Source: Pseudoduganella ginsengisoli
GTDB lineage: Bacteria; Pseudomonadota; Gammaproteobacteria; Burkholderiales; Burkholderiaceae_D
DNA: 64,000 nt
Assembly: GCF_009720865.1 (NCBI RefSeq)
Contig: NZ_WNLA01000010.1
Location: 1 to 64,000, forward strand
Direction: 5' to 3'
A model generated the notes under the pieces. That model had not been told where the DNA came from and ran no database searches. It saw only the letters and a list, made by a program, of their open reading frames with translations. Numbering within the stretch: the stretch's first letter is position 1; each line of letters starts with the position of its first letter. Positions 19,332 to 29,241 of the stretch are shown here, piece by piece. The position numbers and the translations under genes are program-made.

Positions 19332-20672
19332 ATGCTTGATATTGCCACCGTGCTTCCCGCCACCCGCACTGATGAGGATGAGCACAGCCCCATCTTGCCG
19401 CCGCAGCCGCGCAACGTGCATGAAACGGGGCTGGAATTGCAATTGATTGTGGAATTGATTGCGAAAGCGATTTTCACTGCGGGCCGCACGCATTTGCCTA
19501 TCCTCGCGACCCGCTTGCGGCTGTCCGTCAACGTGCTGCGCGAAGCGCTGGATTTCATGGTGGCGGAACAGTTGGCGGAAGTGGCGTGGCGGGGCGATGC
19601 CGATATCGACGTGCAATACCAGCTGACGGGCATGGGACGCCAGCGCGCCGGCGTCTGGCTGGAGCGGGCGCCCTACATGGGGCCCGCTCCCGTGACCCTG
19701 GACGCGTACCGGGCCATGGCGGCGCGCCAGGCGGCGCGGCTGGCGCTGGGCGGCGTCATGGCCGACGATGTGGACGCCGTCTTTGCCGATTGCAGCCTGG
19801 ATCCCGCCGTCCACCGGCTGGCGGGCGCGGCCATGCATGCGGGCCGCTCCATGCTGCTGTACGGCCCGCCGGGCGGCGGCAAGAGCACGTTGGCGCGCAA
19901 GCTGGGCGGTTTGCTGGCCGGCGCCGTGCTGGTACCCCATGCGGTGGCGGTGGGCCAGGAAATCGTGCAGCTATATGATCCCGCCATCCACCAGCCACCC
20001 ACGCCGGCGCCCGGCGGACGCTTGCCGCCGGAGCGGCGCAGCGGCGATGCGCGCTGGATGCTGTGCCAGCGGCCCATCGTGCACCTGGGCGCGGAACTGG
20101 ACGCCGCCATGCTGGAATTGCGGCACGATGCCTTCTCGGGCTGCTACCAGGCCCCCGCGCACTGCAAGGCCAGCCATGGCCTCGTCATTGTCGATGACCT
20201 GGGCCGCCAGCGCATTGCCGCTACCGCCTTGTTGAACCGGTTTATCCAGCCGCTCGATGCCGGGCAAGACCAGCTGGCGCTGGCCGGCGGTTATCAATTT
20301 TCCATGCCATTCCACGCGATGCTGGTGTTTGCCACCAACTTGCCGCCGCACCAGCTGCTCGATGGTTCCGCGCTGCGCCGGCTGGGCTACAAGGTGCACG
20401 TGGGAGCGCTGTCGGAAAGCGCCTATTGCGCGCTGTTCCGCAAACAGTGCCGGGCCGCCAACGTGGCGGTCGATGAAGCGGCGCTGCGCCATCTGGTGGA
20501 CGAGCTGCATGCGGGCAGTGGGCAGCCGCTGCTGGCCAGCTTTCCCCGCGAAATCCTCGCGCGGCTGGCGGACTTTGCCAGCTATGCGGGCCAGCCGCCG
20601 CAATTGACGGTGGTGGCGCTGGAACAGGCGTGGTCCAGCATGTTCGCCGCCGGGGCCAGCCATGAAGCATAA
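19332..20672 (+). CDS. AAA+ ATPase inserted in the tad locus
   Basis: Predicted ATPase of 446 residues. An N-terminal winged-helix-like segment (about residues 30-105, HLPILATRLRLSVNVLREAL) precedes an AAA+ core with Walker A LLYGPPGGGKSTLARKL near residue 180 and Walker B HGLVIVDDLGRQR near 282, and a sensor-like VFATNLPP. No membrane helix or signal peptide. It resembles short ATPases annotated as having chaperone activity; it is not the secretion ATPase, which is CpaF here. A TTGAAGGAGG site precedes the ATG, and the gene overlaps cpaB by 11 bp, so translation with the pilus genes is coupled. Its role in pilus assembly is unknown. Confidence 0.75.
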   Translation: MLDIATVLPATRTDEDEHSPILPPQPRNVHETGLELQLIVELIAKAIFTAGRTHLPILATRLRLSVNVLREALDFMVAEQLAEVAWRGDADIDVQYQLTGMGRQRAGVWLERAPYMGPAPVTLDAYRAMAARQAARLALGGVMADDVDAVFADCSLDPAVHRLAGAAMHAGRSMLLYGPPGGGKSTLARKLGGLLAGAVLVPHAVAVGQEIVQLYDPAIHQPPTPAPGGRLPPERRSGDARWMLCQRPIVHLGAELDAAMLELRHDAFSGCYQAPAHCKASHGLVIVDDLGRQRIAATALLNRFIQPLDAGQDQLALAGGYQFSMPFHAMLVFATNLPPHQLLDGSALRRLGYKVHVGALSESAYCALFRKQCRAANVAVDEAALRHLVDELHAGSGQPLLASFPREILARLADFASYAGQPPQLTVVALEQAWSSMFAAGASHEA

Positions 20673-21522
20673 GCGCGCCTTGCTGATGCTGGGGCTGGCC
20701 ATGTTGCTGGGGCTGGCCGCCGTCTTGCTGGCGTCACGCTGGCTGTTGAATCAGTCGCCGGGGGCGGCGGGCCGCATTGTCGTGGCGGCAGTCGATGCCA
20801 GCCCGGGCCAGCGGCTGGCGCCGGACATGGTGAAGCTGGCGGACTGGCCCGTCGAAAGCTTGCCGTCAGGCGCCTTGCGCGAAGTGCGCAAGCTGGAGGG
20901 GCGCGTGCTGCGCCATGCCGTGCAGCGGGGCGAGCCGCTCAGCGAAGGCAAGCTGGCGCCGGCCGGCGCGTCCGGCGGCCTGTCTGCGCTGATTTCGGAA
21001 GGCAAGCGCGCCATCACCGTGCGCGTCAATGATGTCGTCGGTGTCGCGGGATTTGCGCTGCCGGGCAATTTCGTCGATGTGCTGGTGTACACGCAGCTCG
21101 ATAGCGAAGGACACGAAGGGCAGCGCGCCATTTCCAAGATCGTGCTGGAACGCATACTGGTGCTGGCGGTCGCCCAGGAAGTGGGACGCGACGATACCAA
21201 GCCCCGTGTCGTCAACGCCGTCACGCTGGAAGTCACGCCGGTGCAGGCGGAGCAGCTGGATCTGGCGCGCAGTGTCGGCACGCTGTCGCTGGCGCTACGC
21301 AACCAGGTCGATCCGCATCCGGGCATCACGGATGGCGCGACCAAGGTGTCGCTGCTGGGGATGCCGGATGTGCATGCCGTGCCTGCCGCCGTATCCAGTG
21401 CGCCGCCAGCCCCGGCGCCGGCGCAGTCCAGGCCGCGCGTGGCGCAGGCTGCGGCAAAGCCGGCGCCGCGCCAGTGCATTGGCGTCATCAATGGGGTGCA
21501 CAGCGGCCAGGAGTGCTTTTAA
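20662..21522 (+). CDS. cpaB: CpaB/RcpC Flp pilus assembly protein
   Basis: Periplasmic, membrane-anchored pilus assembly factor of 286 residues. One N-terminal helix (ALLMLGLAMLLGLAAVLLAS) is followed by an SAF-type domain (VVAAVDASPGQRLAPDMVKL, residues about 40-100) and the RcpC domain (RAITVRVNDVVGVAGFALPG then NFVDVLV). The tail is Pro/Ala-rich and ends in ECF. CpaB proteins are thought to modulate the outer-membrane secretin CpaC, whose gene follows after 9 bp. The start overlaps the upstream ATPase gene by 11 bp. Confidence 0.9.
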   Translation: MKHKRALLMLGLAMLLGLAAVLLASRWLLNQSPGAAGRIVVAAVDASPGQRLAPDMVKLADWPVESLPSGALREVRKLEGRVLRHAVQRGEPLSEGKLAPAGASGGLSALISEGKRAITVRVNDVVGVAGFALPGNFVDVLVYTQLDSEGHEGQRAISKIVLERILVLAVAQEVGRDDTKPRVVNAVTLEVTPVQAEQLDLARSVGTLSLALRNQVDPHPGITDGATKVSLLGMPDVHAVPAAVSSAPPAPAPAQSRPRVAQAAAKPAPRQCIGVINGVHSGQECF

Positions 21523-21531
21523 GGAGAGACC

Positions 21532-23025
21532 ATGAACGCCATGACCGGATGGCTGCCGCGCGCACCGCGGCGGCAGGGACGGGTTTTGCCGTCCATTTCA
21601 TGCCTGGCCCTGCGGCTGCTGGCGGGGCTGTTGGCGGGGACGTTGGTGCTGCCGGCCACGGCTGCTAACGGCGGTGAAGACAGTACGGCGCCACAGCGCG
21701 GCGGCAGCTTGCACTGCCGTGGTTCGAATGGCGCGCCGTGGCGTTTGCAGCTACAGCCAGGCAAGTCCAGCATGCTGCCCGTGGGTGGAAAGGTTGCGGG
21801 CCGCAGCATCGGCAATCCGGGCGTGGCGCAAGCCGTGCTGGTGGCGCCCGACACGCTGTATGTCGCCGGCGTGGCAATTGGCAGCACCAATATGGTGGTG
21901 CAGCTGGCAAGCGGCATTTGCCAGCTGGTTGATATCGACGTGGCGCTCGATGCCGCGGGCTTGCAGGCGGCGCTGGCTGCCTTGATGCCGCTGGAGAAGG
22001 GCGTGCGCGTCACGCCGGCGGCGGATTCGCTGGTGCTGAGCGGCGCCGTGTCGGACGGCCCCACGCTGGTGCAAGTGCTGGAATTGGCGCAGGCGTATGT
22101 GCGCCGCCCCGTCCCGCAACTGGCCACGCCCGGCGCGCCCGCATCTGCCGCATCCCCCGCTTCGGCGCCGCCATCCGCGGCCGATACCGGACCAGGGGCC
22201 AGTCCCCGCATCGTCAACCTGCTGTCGGTGACGGCGCCGCAGCAAGTCATGCTGGAAGTGAAAATCGCGGAAGTGTCGAAGACCTTGCTGGACAAGCTGG
22301 AAACCAGCGTGCTGATGAAGGCGGGCGGCAGCTGGACCGCCACCTTGCTGACGAATTTCCTGTCCGGCGTGGCGAAGGGCCATGCCGACTTGACGCGCGC
22401 ATCCGGCAAGGGCGTGATGATCGATGCGGAACGGCAGGACAGCCTGGTGCGCATCCTGGCCGAACCGACCTTGATTGCCGTGAGCGGCCAGGAAGGCAGC
22501 TTCCTGGCCGGCGGCAAGATCTTGATTCCCGTGGCGCAGGATGACCGGCGCGTGACGCTGGAAGAAAAGGAGTTTGGCGTCGGCCTGCGCTTTACGCCGA
22601 CCGTGCTGTCCGGCGGGCGCATCAACCTGAAGGTGGCGCCGGAAGTGTCGGAATTGTCGCGCGAAGGCGTGGGTATCAGTACGGGCGGCCTTGGCGGCAC
22701 GGCGATCTTGCCGCTGGTGACGACGCGCCGTTCTTCCACCACGGTGCAATTGAATGATGGCCAAAGCTTTGCCATCGGCGGGCTGATACGCAATCACCAG
22801 AACACGGGCGTCAAAGGCTTGCCGCTGCTGGCGGAAATCCCGGTGCTGGGCGCCCTGTTCCGCAGCACGGATTTCCTGCATGAGCGCACGGAATTACTGT
22901 TTGTGATCACTGCCCGCCTGGTGCAGCCGCAGGCGCCGGGCCAGGCATTGCCGACCGGGGACATGGCGCCGCCCGGACGCGCACCGCTGATGCTGGGCGC
23001 CCATCCAGCCGGAGAACAGCCATGA
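21532..23025 (+). CDS. cpaC: CpaC/RcpA outer-membrane secretin
   Basis: Secretin of 497 residues forming the outer-membrane channel for the Flp pilus. A long signal peptide (hydrophobic LALRLLAGLLAGTLVLPATA) is followed by N-terminal periplasmic domains with a BON-like module (about 160-200), an Ala/Pro-rich linker, then the secretin domain from about residue 225 (VTAPQQVMLEVKIAEVSKTL to LLFVITARLVQP). The conserved GGLIRN... motif appears as FAIGGLIRNHQNTG. AGGAGAG precedes the ATG. Adjacent to cpaB and a small lipoprotein gene that may act in secretin assembly. Confidence 0.92.
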   Translation: MNAMTGWLPRAPRRQGRVLPSISCLALRLLAGLLAGTLVLPATAANGGEDSTAPQRGGSLHCRGSNGAPWRLQLQPGKSSMLPVGGKVAGRSIGNPGVAQAVLVAPDTLYVAGVAIGSTNMVVQLASGICQLVDIDVALDAAGLQAALAALMPLEKGVRVTPAADSLVLSGAVSDGPTLVQVLELAQAYVRRPVPQLATPGAPASAASPASAPPSAADTGPGASPRIVNLLSVTAPQQVMLEVKIAEVSKTLLDKLETSVLMKAGGSWTATLLTNFLSGVAKGHADLTRASGKGVMIDAERQDSLVRILAEPTLIAVSGQEGSFLAGGKILIPVAQDDRRVTLEEKEFGVGLRFTPTVLSGGRINLKVAPEVSELSREGVGISTGGLGGTAILPLVTTRRSSTTVQLNDGQSFAIGGLIRNHQNTGVKGLPLLAEIPVLGALFRSTDFLHERTELLFVITARLVQPQAPGQALPTGDMAPPGRAPLMLGAHPAGEQP

Positions 23026-23303
23026 TGACCATGCCCAAACGCTTGTCCTATTGGCTCCGTTATGCCTTGCCCTGCCTGCTGTCGGCATGCGCGTCGCCGC
23101 CGGCGCTGCAGACGCCGCCTGCTTCCGGCGATGTGGTGCGTGCAGCGTTTGCGCGCCAGGTGATTGCATTGCCATCCAACGCGCCCGTCACCGGCATCGA
23201 TAGCGGGGCGGCGCTGCAGGCGCAGCAGGCTTACCGCAAGAGCTATGCCGAGAAGGAACCAGCCTACCGGCCGCTGGTCATCGGTGCGGGAGCGCAAAAA
23301 TGA
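23022..23303 (+). CDS. small tad-locus lipoprotein
   Basis: Lipoprotein of 93 residues, or 90 if the later ATG is used. The leader RYALPCLLSACASPP contains a lipobox LLSAC. The mature part includes GDVVRAAFARQVI and GIDSGAALQAQQAYRKSY, a pattern seen in the short lipoproteins that accompany secretin genes in betaproteobacterial tad loci. It may serve as a pilotin or RcpB-like factor; that is inference from position. The start overlaps the cpaC stop by 4 bp and its stop overlaps tadG by 4 bp, so translation is coupled on both sides. Confidence 0.75.
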   Translation: MMTMPKRLSYWLRYALPCLLSACASPPALQTPPASGDVVRAAFARQVIALPSNAPVTGIDSGAALQAQQAYRKSYAEKEPAYRPLVIGAGAQK

Positions 23304-24679
23304 AGCGCGCGGCTGGTTCCATTTCCATCGCGTTTGCGCTGATGCTGGCCGGAGTGCTGGCCTTTATCGGACTGGCGATGGACCTGGCGCAAGTGTTCAA
23401 CCGCAAGCAGGAATTGCAGCAACTGGCCGATGCCGTGGCGCTGGCGGCGGCGCAATCACTCAATGGCACGGCCGACGGCATTACCAGTGCCGTCAGCCAG
23501 GCCAGCACGATTGCAGCCGGCTACCACTATGCGTATGTGCAAAACGTGGCATGGAGCAGCAGTGCGCTGTCGTTTGCCGACAGCGCTGATGCGGCGGGTA
23601 GCGCATGGAAGGATGAAGCTGGCGCCAAGGCCGCGCCGAATGGCTTGCGCTATGTGCGGGTCGATACCAGCCAACTCGGTGACATCGGCAACGTGGCGAT
23701 GCCATTTGCCGCCATGCTGGGCGATGCATATGCCTCCATCACAGCCAGTGCGCAAGCGGTGGCGGGGCGCAGCGGCATCGAGGTGGCGCCGCTGGCCATT
23801 TGCGCGATGAGCGCGGCGGCCGACGCTACCCGCAACAATGGCGCAGGCGATGCGGAATGGGTGCAATATGGCTTTCGCTATGGCGTCACGTATAACTTGC
23901 TGAACTTGAATCCCGCACTGGGCGCGGCCACGCCGGAATACTTCCTGGTGGCGCCGCAAGCCACGTCGGCTGACGCTTCCGATGCAACCGTGGCGCCGTT
24001 CATGTGTAGCGGCAGCATGGCGCGCGACCGCATCACGGATGCCACCGTGCCTGTGCGCCGGCCCGGCGCCTTTACGTTCAGCGGCCAGTTGAATACGCGC
24101 TTTGACAACTACACGGCCGCCGCGCCCTGCACGGCGCGCGGCACGCCGCCGGACATCAATGTCAAGTCTTACACGGCGCCGGCGTGGATGGGCGCCCCCA
24201 CCGCGGCCCACGCGCAGCCAGGTGCAAGCGGGCCGGGACAAAAGCTCGATACCATGGCGGACCGCACCGTGCCCGCGGCCAATGCGGCAGCCTATGGCAC
24301 GCTGTGGGCATATGGCCCCGCGAAGCAGGCCAATGCGGCCCATGGCAACATCGCCAAGAGCCAGTGGCAATACCTGTACAAGGTCAATACCGGCAGCCCG
24401 CCCGCGGTGAACGCCACGTATACCGGCGCGCCGCCATACAGGTCGACCGGCGCCAGCATGAGCGCGAAACCGGTGAACCCCGGCCGCAAAGACCGGCGCC
24501 TGCTGTACATTCCGTTGCTCGCCTGCCCCGTGGCCGCTGGCGCCAGTGCGCAGGCCCAGGTCGTGGCCGTGGCCCGCTTCCTGTTGGCGGCGCCGGCGAC
24601 GGCTTCCGCAGTCAGCGCTGAATTTGCCGGCATTGCCAGCGAACAGGCGCTGGGCGGCATGGTGGAGTTGTACCGGTGA
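23300..24679 (+). CDS. tadG: TadG-like pilus assembly protein
   Basis: Membrane-anchored pseudopilin-type protein of 459 residues. The N-terminal segment GSISIAFALMLAGVLAFIGLAMD followed by a polar repeat NRKQELQQLADAVALAAAQSL is the TadG/TadE-like signature. The rest is a large extracytoplasmic region with several Cys residues (Cys181, Cys233 and others). No clear von Willebrand A domain was seen, unlike longer TadG proteins. It overlaps the upstream lipoprotein gene and the downstream tadE by 4 bp each. Likely a minor structural or adhesive component of the pilus. Confidence 0.85.
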   Translation: MKRAAGSISIAFALMLAGVLAFIGLAMDLAQVFNRKQELQQLADAVALAAAQSLNGTADGITSAVSQASTIAAGYHYAYVQNVAWSSSALSFADSADAAGSAWKDEAGAKAAPNGLRYVRVDTSQLGDIGNVAMPFAAMLGDAYASITASAQAVAGRSGIEVAPLAICAMSAAADATRNNGAGDAEWVQYGFRYGVTYNLLNLNPALGAATPEYFLVAPQATSADASDATVAPFMCSGSMARDRITDATVPVRRPGAFTFSGQLNTRFDNYTAAAPCTARGTPPDINVKSYTAPAWMGAPTAAHAQPGASGPGQKLDTMADRTVPAANAAAYGTLWAYGPAKQANAAHGNIAKSQWQYLYKVNTGSPPAVNATYTGAPPYRSTGASMSAKPVNPGRKDRRLLYIPLLACPVAAGASAQAQVVAVARFLLAAPATASAVSAEFAGIASEQALGGMVELYR

Positions 24680-25149
24680 AGCGCGCTATACCAAAGCTGG
24701 CCGGCGCGCTGCAGAATGGGGTGGCGGCCATCGAGCTGGCGCTGTGCCTGTCCGCGTGCGCACTGCTGGCGCCGACCGTGCTGGCGCTTGCCGGCGTCTT
24801 TCTGCATTACGCGGCCATGCAAAAGGCCGTGCATGAGGGCGCGCGCTATATGGCGTCGCTGCCGCCACAGGCGCTGGGCACGGATGCCGCGGCTACCCAG
24901 GCCATGGCGGCTGCGCGCGCGATCATGGTGGAGACGGCGCGGCAAGCCGGCCTGGAAGTCACGCTGCAGCCGGAACAGATCATCATCGAATGTGATGGCT
25001 TCGCGTGCTATGGCACGCTGCCGTCGTCCATCAAGGTATCGGCTGCCATCAATGTACCGCTGTCGACAGAGCTGTTCAGCACGGAAACCAGCGGCACCGT
25101 GCAAGTGCGGGCATCACATACGATGCGCTATGGCTATGCGGGCAATTGA
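24676..25149 (+). CDS. tadE: TadE-like minor pseudopilin
   Basis: Protein of 157 residues with a single N-terminal helix preceded by the pseudopilin motif GVAAIELALCLSACALLAPT, in which the Glu after the cleavage region is kept. The remainder is extracytoplasmic with two Cys residues (IIIECDGFACYG). It starts with GTG, overlapping the tadG stop as GTGA, and a GGAG ribosome site lies upstream. Its expected role is minor pilin in the Flp pilus, processed by CpaA. The next gene encodes a second protein of the same family. Confidence 0.82.
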   Translation: MKRAIPKLAGALQNGVAAIELALCLSACALLAPTVLALAGVFLHYAAMQKAVHEGARYMASLPPQALGTDAAATQAMAAARAIMVETARQAGLEVTLQPEQIIIECDGFACYGTLPSSIKVSAAINVPLSTELFSTETSGTVQVRASHTMRYGYAGN

Positions 25150-25150
25150 C

Positions 25151-25711
25151 ATGGCCGGCAAGCGTCAGGGCGGTGCGCTGACAGTGGAATACGCGCTGGT
25201 GTTTCCTGTGTTTCTGCTGTTCCTGTTCCTGCTGCTGGAAACCGCGCGCGCAGTGTGCGTGTGGAATACCGTGCAGGAAGTGACGCGGCGCGCGGCGCGC
25301 ACTGCCGCCGTCACGGATTTCCGCGACAGCAGCGCCATGGATGCCTTGCGCCGCAATGCCATCTTCCGCGACAGCGACGGCACGCTGCTGCTGACGGGCG
25401 GCGTCACGCAAGACCATGTGGTGATTGATTACCTGTGGCAGGACAGTGCGGGGAACCTGCAGGCATTAGCGGAAGGGGCGCTGCCTGCATCGGCCGCGCA
25501 AAACCGTATCAACTGCATGGCCGACCCGGGCGGCGGCAGTTGCATCCAGTTTGTGCGGGCCCGCATTTGCAGTCCGGTGGGCTGCGAACCTGTGCCTTAT
25601 CTGCCGTTGCTGACCTGGCTGCCTTTGCCTGCCATGACCATACCGCTGGCGACCACCGTGGTCAAGGCTGAATCGCTGGGTTACCGCACCTGCACTACGC
25701 CATGTCCGTGA
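25151..25711 (+). CDS. second TadE-family pseudopilin (TadF position)
   Basis: Minor pseudopilin of 186 residues. The N-terminus KRQGGALTVEYALVFPVFLL carries the typical E+5 pattern (TVEYALVFPVFLLFLFLL), followed by an extracytoplasmic domain with cysteine pairs (NCMADPGGGSC, CSPVGC, CTTPC). The ATG at 25151 starts one base after the tadE stop; a much longer upstream extension in this frame overlaps tadE and is ignored. Functionally equivalent to the TadE/TadF pair of other tad loci. Disulfides in the mature domain are likely. Confidence 0.8.
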   Translation: MAGKRQGGALTVEYALVFPVFLLFLFLLLETARAVCVWNTVQEVTRRAARTAAVTDFRDSSAMDALRRNAIFRDSDGTLLLTGGVTQDHVVIDYLWQDSAGNLQALAEGALPASAAQNRINCMADPGGGSCIQFVRARICSPVGCEPVPYLPLLTWLPLPAMTIPLATTVVKAESLGYRTCTTPCP

Positions 25712-25721
25712 AGGAGGATTC

Positions 25722-26894
25722 ATGAAAGCATTGATCATCAGCCATGACAGTGAATTGCAGGCGGACGTTGCCTCGCAAGGTTCGGCGCGCATGCCTGCCG
25801 TGGAAGTATTGGCCGTGCGGCAAGGCTTGCGCGATGCCGTGGAGCGGCTGTTGCCGGATTCGCCCGGCCTGGTGGTGCTGGACGCCAGCGAACTGGCGCC
25901 GGGCGAAGCGGAGTTGCTGGAGCCGCTGGCGCGCCATTACCCGCGCGCCGCGTTCATGCTGCTGACGCGGGCGCCGCAACAGGACTTGCTGATCCGCGCC
26001 ATGCGCGCCGGCATGCGCGAAGTGCTGGCGCTGCCGCTGGATCACCGCGCCTTCCATGACGCGATGGACCGCATCGAAGTCGATGCCGGCATCACGCGCA
26101 TGCGCAATGGCAAGGCGCTGGCCTTTATCTCATGCAAAGGCGGCAGCGGCGCCACGTTCCTGTCGACGAATTTCGGCTATGCGCTCGCCGAACTGGGTGG
26201 TTGCAAAGTGCTGCTGATGGATTTGCACGGCCAGTTTGGCGATGCGACCTTGTATGTGTCGGACCAGAAGCCGGTCATGACGCTGTCCGACATATGCGCG
26301 CAAATCGGCCGCATGGATGGCGCGTTCCTGGATTCGTGCCTGGTGCATGTGGCGCCCGGCTTTGGCGTGCTGGCGGCGGCTGACGATCCGGCGCAGGCCG
26401 TGGAAATGAAGCCGGACCACATGGACATCATCTTGCGCGTGGCGCGCCAGCATTACGACTACATCTTGCTGGATGTGGGGCGCCAGATCGATGCGCTGTC
26501 GCTGCGGGCGCTGGACCATGCGGACGTCATTTATCCGGTGCTGCAACTGGCGCTGCCCGATATCCGCGATGGCAGGCGGCTGCTCGATATTTTCCGGTCG
26601 CTGGGCTATCCGGCGGAACGCATCCGCCTGATCGTCAACCGCTATGAAAAGGGCGGCAAGCTGCGGCTGGCGGATTTGTCGTCCGCGCTGGGCGCCGAAG
26701 TGGCGCATACGGTGCCCAACGATTACCTGGCGGCGACCGACTCCGTCAACCAGGGCGTGCCGCTGCTGCAGCTGTCGCGCAGCAGTGCGCTGGCGCGCAG
26801 CCTGGGCGAACTGGTGGAGCTGGTGACGGCCCGCCGCATCCCGGAAAGCAAAGGCTTGTTTGACCGTCTGTTTGGCCGAGGGGAGGATATATGA
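25722..26894 (+). CDS. cpaE: CpaE/TadZ pilus localisation ATPase
   Basis: MinD/ParA-like protein of 390 residues that positions the Flp secretion machine at the cell pole. An atypical receiver-like domain fills about residues 1-120, followed by a deviant Walker A motif ([19 protein letters not shown], about 137-155) and [16 protein letters not shown]. The C-terminal half keeps the usual [12 protein letters not shown] segment. The Lys of a signature KGGxG is present. AAGGAGG precedes the ATG, and the stop overlaps cpaF by 4 bp. Confidence 0.9.
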   Translation: MKALIISHDSELQADVASQGSARMPAVEVLAVRQGLRDAVERLLPDSPGLVVLDASELAPGEAELLEPLARHYPRAAFMLLTRAPQQDLLIRAMRAGMREVLALPLDHRAFHDAMDRIEVDAGITRMRNGKALAFISCKGGSGATFLSTNFGYALAELGGCKVLLMDLHGQFGDATLYVSDQKPVMTLSDICAQIGRMDGAFLDSCLVHVAPGFGVLAAADDPAQAVEMKPDHMDIILRVARQHYDYILLDVGRQIDALSLRALDHADVIYPVLQLALPDIRDGRRLLDIFRSLGYPAERIRLIVNRYEKGGKLRLADLSSALGAEVAHTVPNDYLAATDSVNQGVPLLQLSRSSALARSLGELVELVTARRIPESKGLFDRLFGRGEDI

Positions 26895-28258
26895 GCTTAA
26901 GGGAACGTTTGACGGGGCTGGAAGATGGCCGCCTGATGCAGGGGGCGGGCAGCGGCGGGCCGGTACTGACTGCCAGCCTGCCTGACGCGGCCTATCAAGA
27001 GCTGCGCAAGTCCATGCACCAGGCGATCCTCGACCGCATCGACCTGGAACGCTTGAAAAAACTCACGCAAGAACAGTTCCGCCACGAACTGGCGCTGCTG
27101 GTGCAGCGCGTCATTGAAGATGAGCGCATCGTGCTGAACCAGCACGAGCGGCACCGCCTCGTGCTCGACATCCAGAATGAAATGCTGGGTTTCGGGCCAC
27201 TGGAAGCGCTGCTGGCCGATGCCGGCGTGTCGGACATCCTCGTCAATACCGCCAGCAAAGTGTATGTGGAACGGAGCGGGCGGCTGGAACTGACCAGCGT
27301 GACCTTCCACGACAATGCGCACCTGATGAAAATCATCGAGAAAATCGTGTCGCGCGTGGGGCGCCGCATTGATGAATCCAGTCCCATGGTCGATGCACGC
27401 CTGCCCGACGGTTCCCGCGTCAATGCGATTATTCCGCCGCTGGCCATCGATGGGCCCATGCTGTCGATCCGCCGCTTTTCTTCCAGCCCGCTGACCATCG
27501 CCAACCTGCTCGCCTACAAAAGCGTGACGCCGCCCATGGTGCAGGTGCTGGAAGCGCTGGGACAGGCGAAGATCAATATTTTGATTTCGGGCGGCACCGG
27601 CAGCGGCAAGACCACGCTGCTGAACGTGCTGTCCGGCTTCATTCCCGGCAGCGAACGCATCGTCACGATAGAAGATGCGGCGGAACTGCAATTGCGCCAG
27701 CCCCACGTGGTACGGCTGGAGACGCGCCAGCCGAATATTGAAGGCAAGGGCGAAGTCACGCAGCGCGCGCTGGTGCGCAATGCGCTACGCATGCGGCCGG
27801 ACCGCATCATCCTGGGCGAAGTGCGGGGCGCGGAAGCCATCGACATGCTGCAAGCGATGAATACCGGCCATGAAGGTTCACTGGCCACCATCCATGCGAA
27901 CTCGCCGCGCGATGCACTGGCGCGGCTGGAAAACATGGTGGGCATGGCCGGCGTGCATTTGACGCCGCGCGCCATGCGGCAGCAAATCTGTTCCGCCATC
28001 ACGGTGGTGATGCAAATGTCGCGCCTCACGGATGGCACGCGCAAGCTGGTCAGCATGCAGGAAGTGACAGGCATGGAAGGCGAAATGATCGCCATGCATG
28101 AAATCTTCCGCTTTGAACAGGACGGCATCGATGGCGCAGGCAAAGTGCTGGGCCGCTTCCGCGCCACCGGGGTGCGGCCCCGCTTTGCGGAACGCTTGCG
28201 CATGTATGGCGCGCCGGTGCCGGACAGTACATTTGATCCAGAAAAGCTGTACGAATAG
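26891..28258 (+). CDS. cpaF: CpaF/TadA secretion ATPase
   Basis: Hexameric ATPase of 455 residues that powers Flp pilus extension and probably retraction. The core shows Walker [19 protein letters not shown] near residue 235, an Asp box, Walker [14 protein letters not shown] near 308 and a His box ([20 protein letters not shown]). The N-terminal domain (about 60-160) is typical. AGGAGG lies just before the ATG. It is followed after 8 bp by tadB, so motor and platform are made together. Confidence 0.95.
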   Translation: MSLRERLTGLEDGRLMQGAGSGGPVLTASLPDAAYQELRKSMHQAILDRIDLERLKKLTQEQFRHELALLVQRVIEDERIVLNQHERHRLVLDIQNEMLGFGPLEALLADAGVSDILVNTASKVYVERSGRLELTSVTFHDNAHLMKIIEKIVSRVGRRIDESSPMVDARLPDGSRVNAIIPPLAIDGPMLSIRRFSSSPLTIANLLAYKSVTPPMVQVLEALGQAKINILISGGTGSGKTTLLNVLSGFIPGSERIVTIEDAAELQLRQPHVVRLETRQPNIEGKGEVTQRALVRNALRMRPDRIILGEVRGAEAIDMLQAMNTGHEGSLATIHANSPRDALARLENMVGMAGVHLTPRAMRQQICSAITVVMQMSRLTDGTRKLVSMQEVTGMEGEMIAMHEIFRFEQDGIDGAGKVLGRFRATGVRPRFAERLRMYGAPVPDSTFDPEKLYE

Positions 28259-28266
28259 GAGGTGGT

Positions 28267-29241
28267 ATGGACCTGGTGTTTTCCGCATTTGCAGTGCTGG
28301 TATTTGCCGCCGTGATCCTCGCCATTGAAGGCGCATGGCTTTGGTGGTCGGGCAATCATGGCGGCGATGCGCGCCGTATTGCCCGCCGCCTGCAATTGAT
28401 GGCGGCCCGCACGGATGGCAGCGAGCGCGTGACCATCCTCAAACAGCGCCGCTACAGTGCGCAACCATTGCTGGACAGCTGGCTGCGCCGTATACCGCAC
28501 ATGGCCAAGCTGGACCGGCTGCTGCTGCAGGCAGGCGTGGATTGGACAGTGGGACGGTTTCTTGCCGTGCAGGGCGCGCTGCTGCTGGCGGCGCTGGCGT
28601 TGCCCGCCTTGTCGGGCGCACCGGCGCCGCTGCGTCTGGCGGCGCCCATACTGGCATGCGCGGGGCCGGCGCTGATGCTGCTGCAGGCCAGGGGACGCCG
28701 CCTGCACAAGCTGGAAGAGCAATTGCCGGAAGTGGCGGACTTCCTTGGCCGTGCGCTGCGTGCCGGGCACTCGTTTGCCAATGTGCTGCAAATGGTGGGC
28801 AATGAAATGCCGGAACCGACGGGCAGTGAATTCCGCATGGCGTATGAAGAAATCAATTATGGCGTGCCGATGAATGAAGCGCTGCACAACCTGGCGGCGC
28901 GGATTCCATTGACGGACTTGCGCTACATGGTGCTGGCTGTGCTGATCCAGCGCGAGTCCGGCGGCAACCTGGCGGAATTGCTCGACAACGTCAGCACCAT
29001 GGTGCGGGCGCGCTTGAAACTGATGGCGCAAGTGCGCGTGCTGTCCGCCGAGGGGCGCATGTCGGCGTGGATACTGGGCTTGCTGCCGCTGGGCGTGGTG
29101 GCGCTGATGTCGCTGCTCAACCCCGGCTATATCTCGGTGCTGTGGACCGATCCCGCCGGCGCGCGGCTGCTGTGGTATGCGGCGGGCGCCATGCTGGCAG
29201 GGCTGCTGTGGATGCGTACCGTGATCAGGATCAGCGTATGA
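28267..29241 (+). CDS. tadB: TadB inner-membrane platform protein
   Basis: Type II secretion F-type membrane protein of 324 residues, the platform on which CpaF acts. An N-terminal helix ([22 protein letters not shown]) is followed by a pair near residues 100-135, the cytoplasmic F domain ([20 protein letters not shown] then VLQMV near residue 155) and two C-terminal helices. AGGAGGT precedes the ATG. The stop overlaps tadC in an ATGA motif, so the two platform subunits are translationally coupled. Confidence 0.92.
   Translation: MDLVFSAFAVLVFAAVILAIEGAWLWWSGNHGGDARRIARRLQLMAARTDGSERVTILKQRRYSAQPLLDSWLRRIPHMAKLDRLLLQAGVDWTVGRFLAVQGALLLAALALPALSGAPAPLRLAAPILACAGPALMLLQARGRRLHKLEEQLPEVADFLGRALRAGHSFANVLQMVGNEMPEPTGSEFRMAYEEINYGVPMNEALHNLAARIPLTDLRYMVLAVLIQRESGGNLAELLDNVSTMVRARLKLMAQVRVLSAEGRMSAWILGLLPLGVVALMSLLNPGYISVLWTDPAGARLLWYAAGAMLAGLLWMRTVIRISV

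Noticed and set aside
29067..29237. Long upstream extension of tadC
   Set aside because: It overlaps tadB in another frame and is Arg/Gly-rich; the ATGA overlap at 29238 is the natural start.
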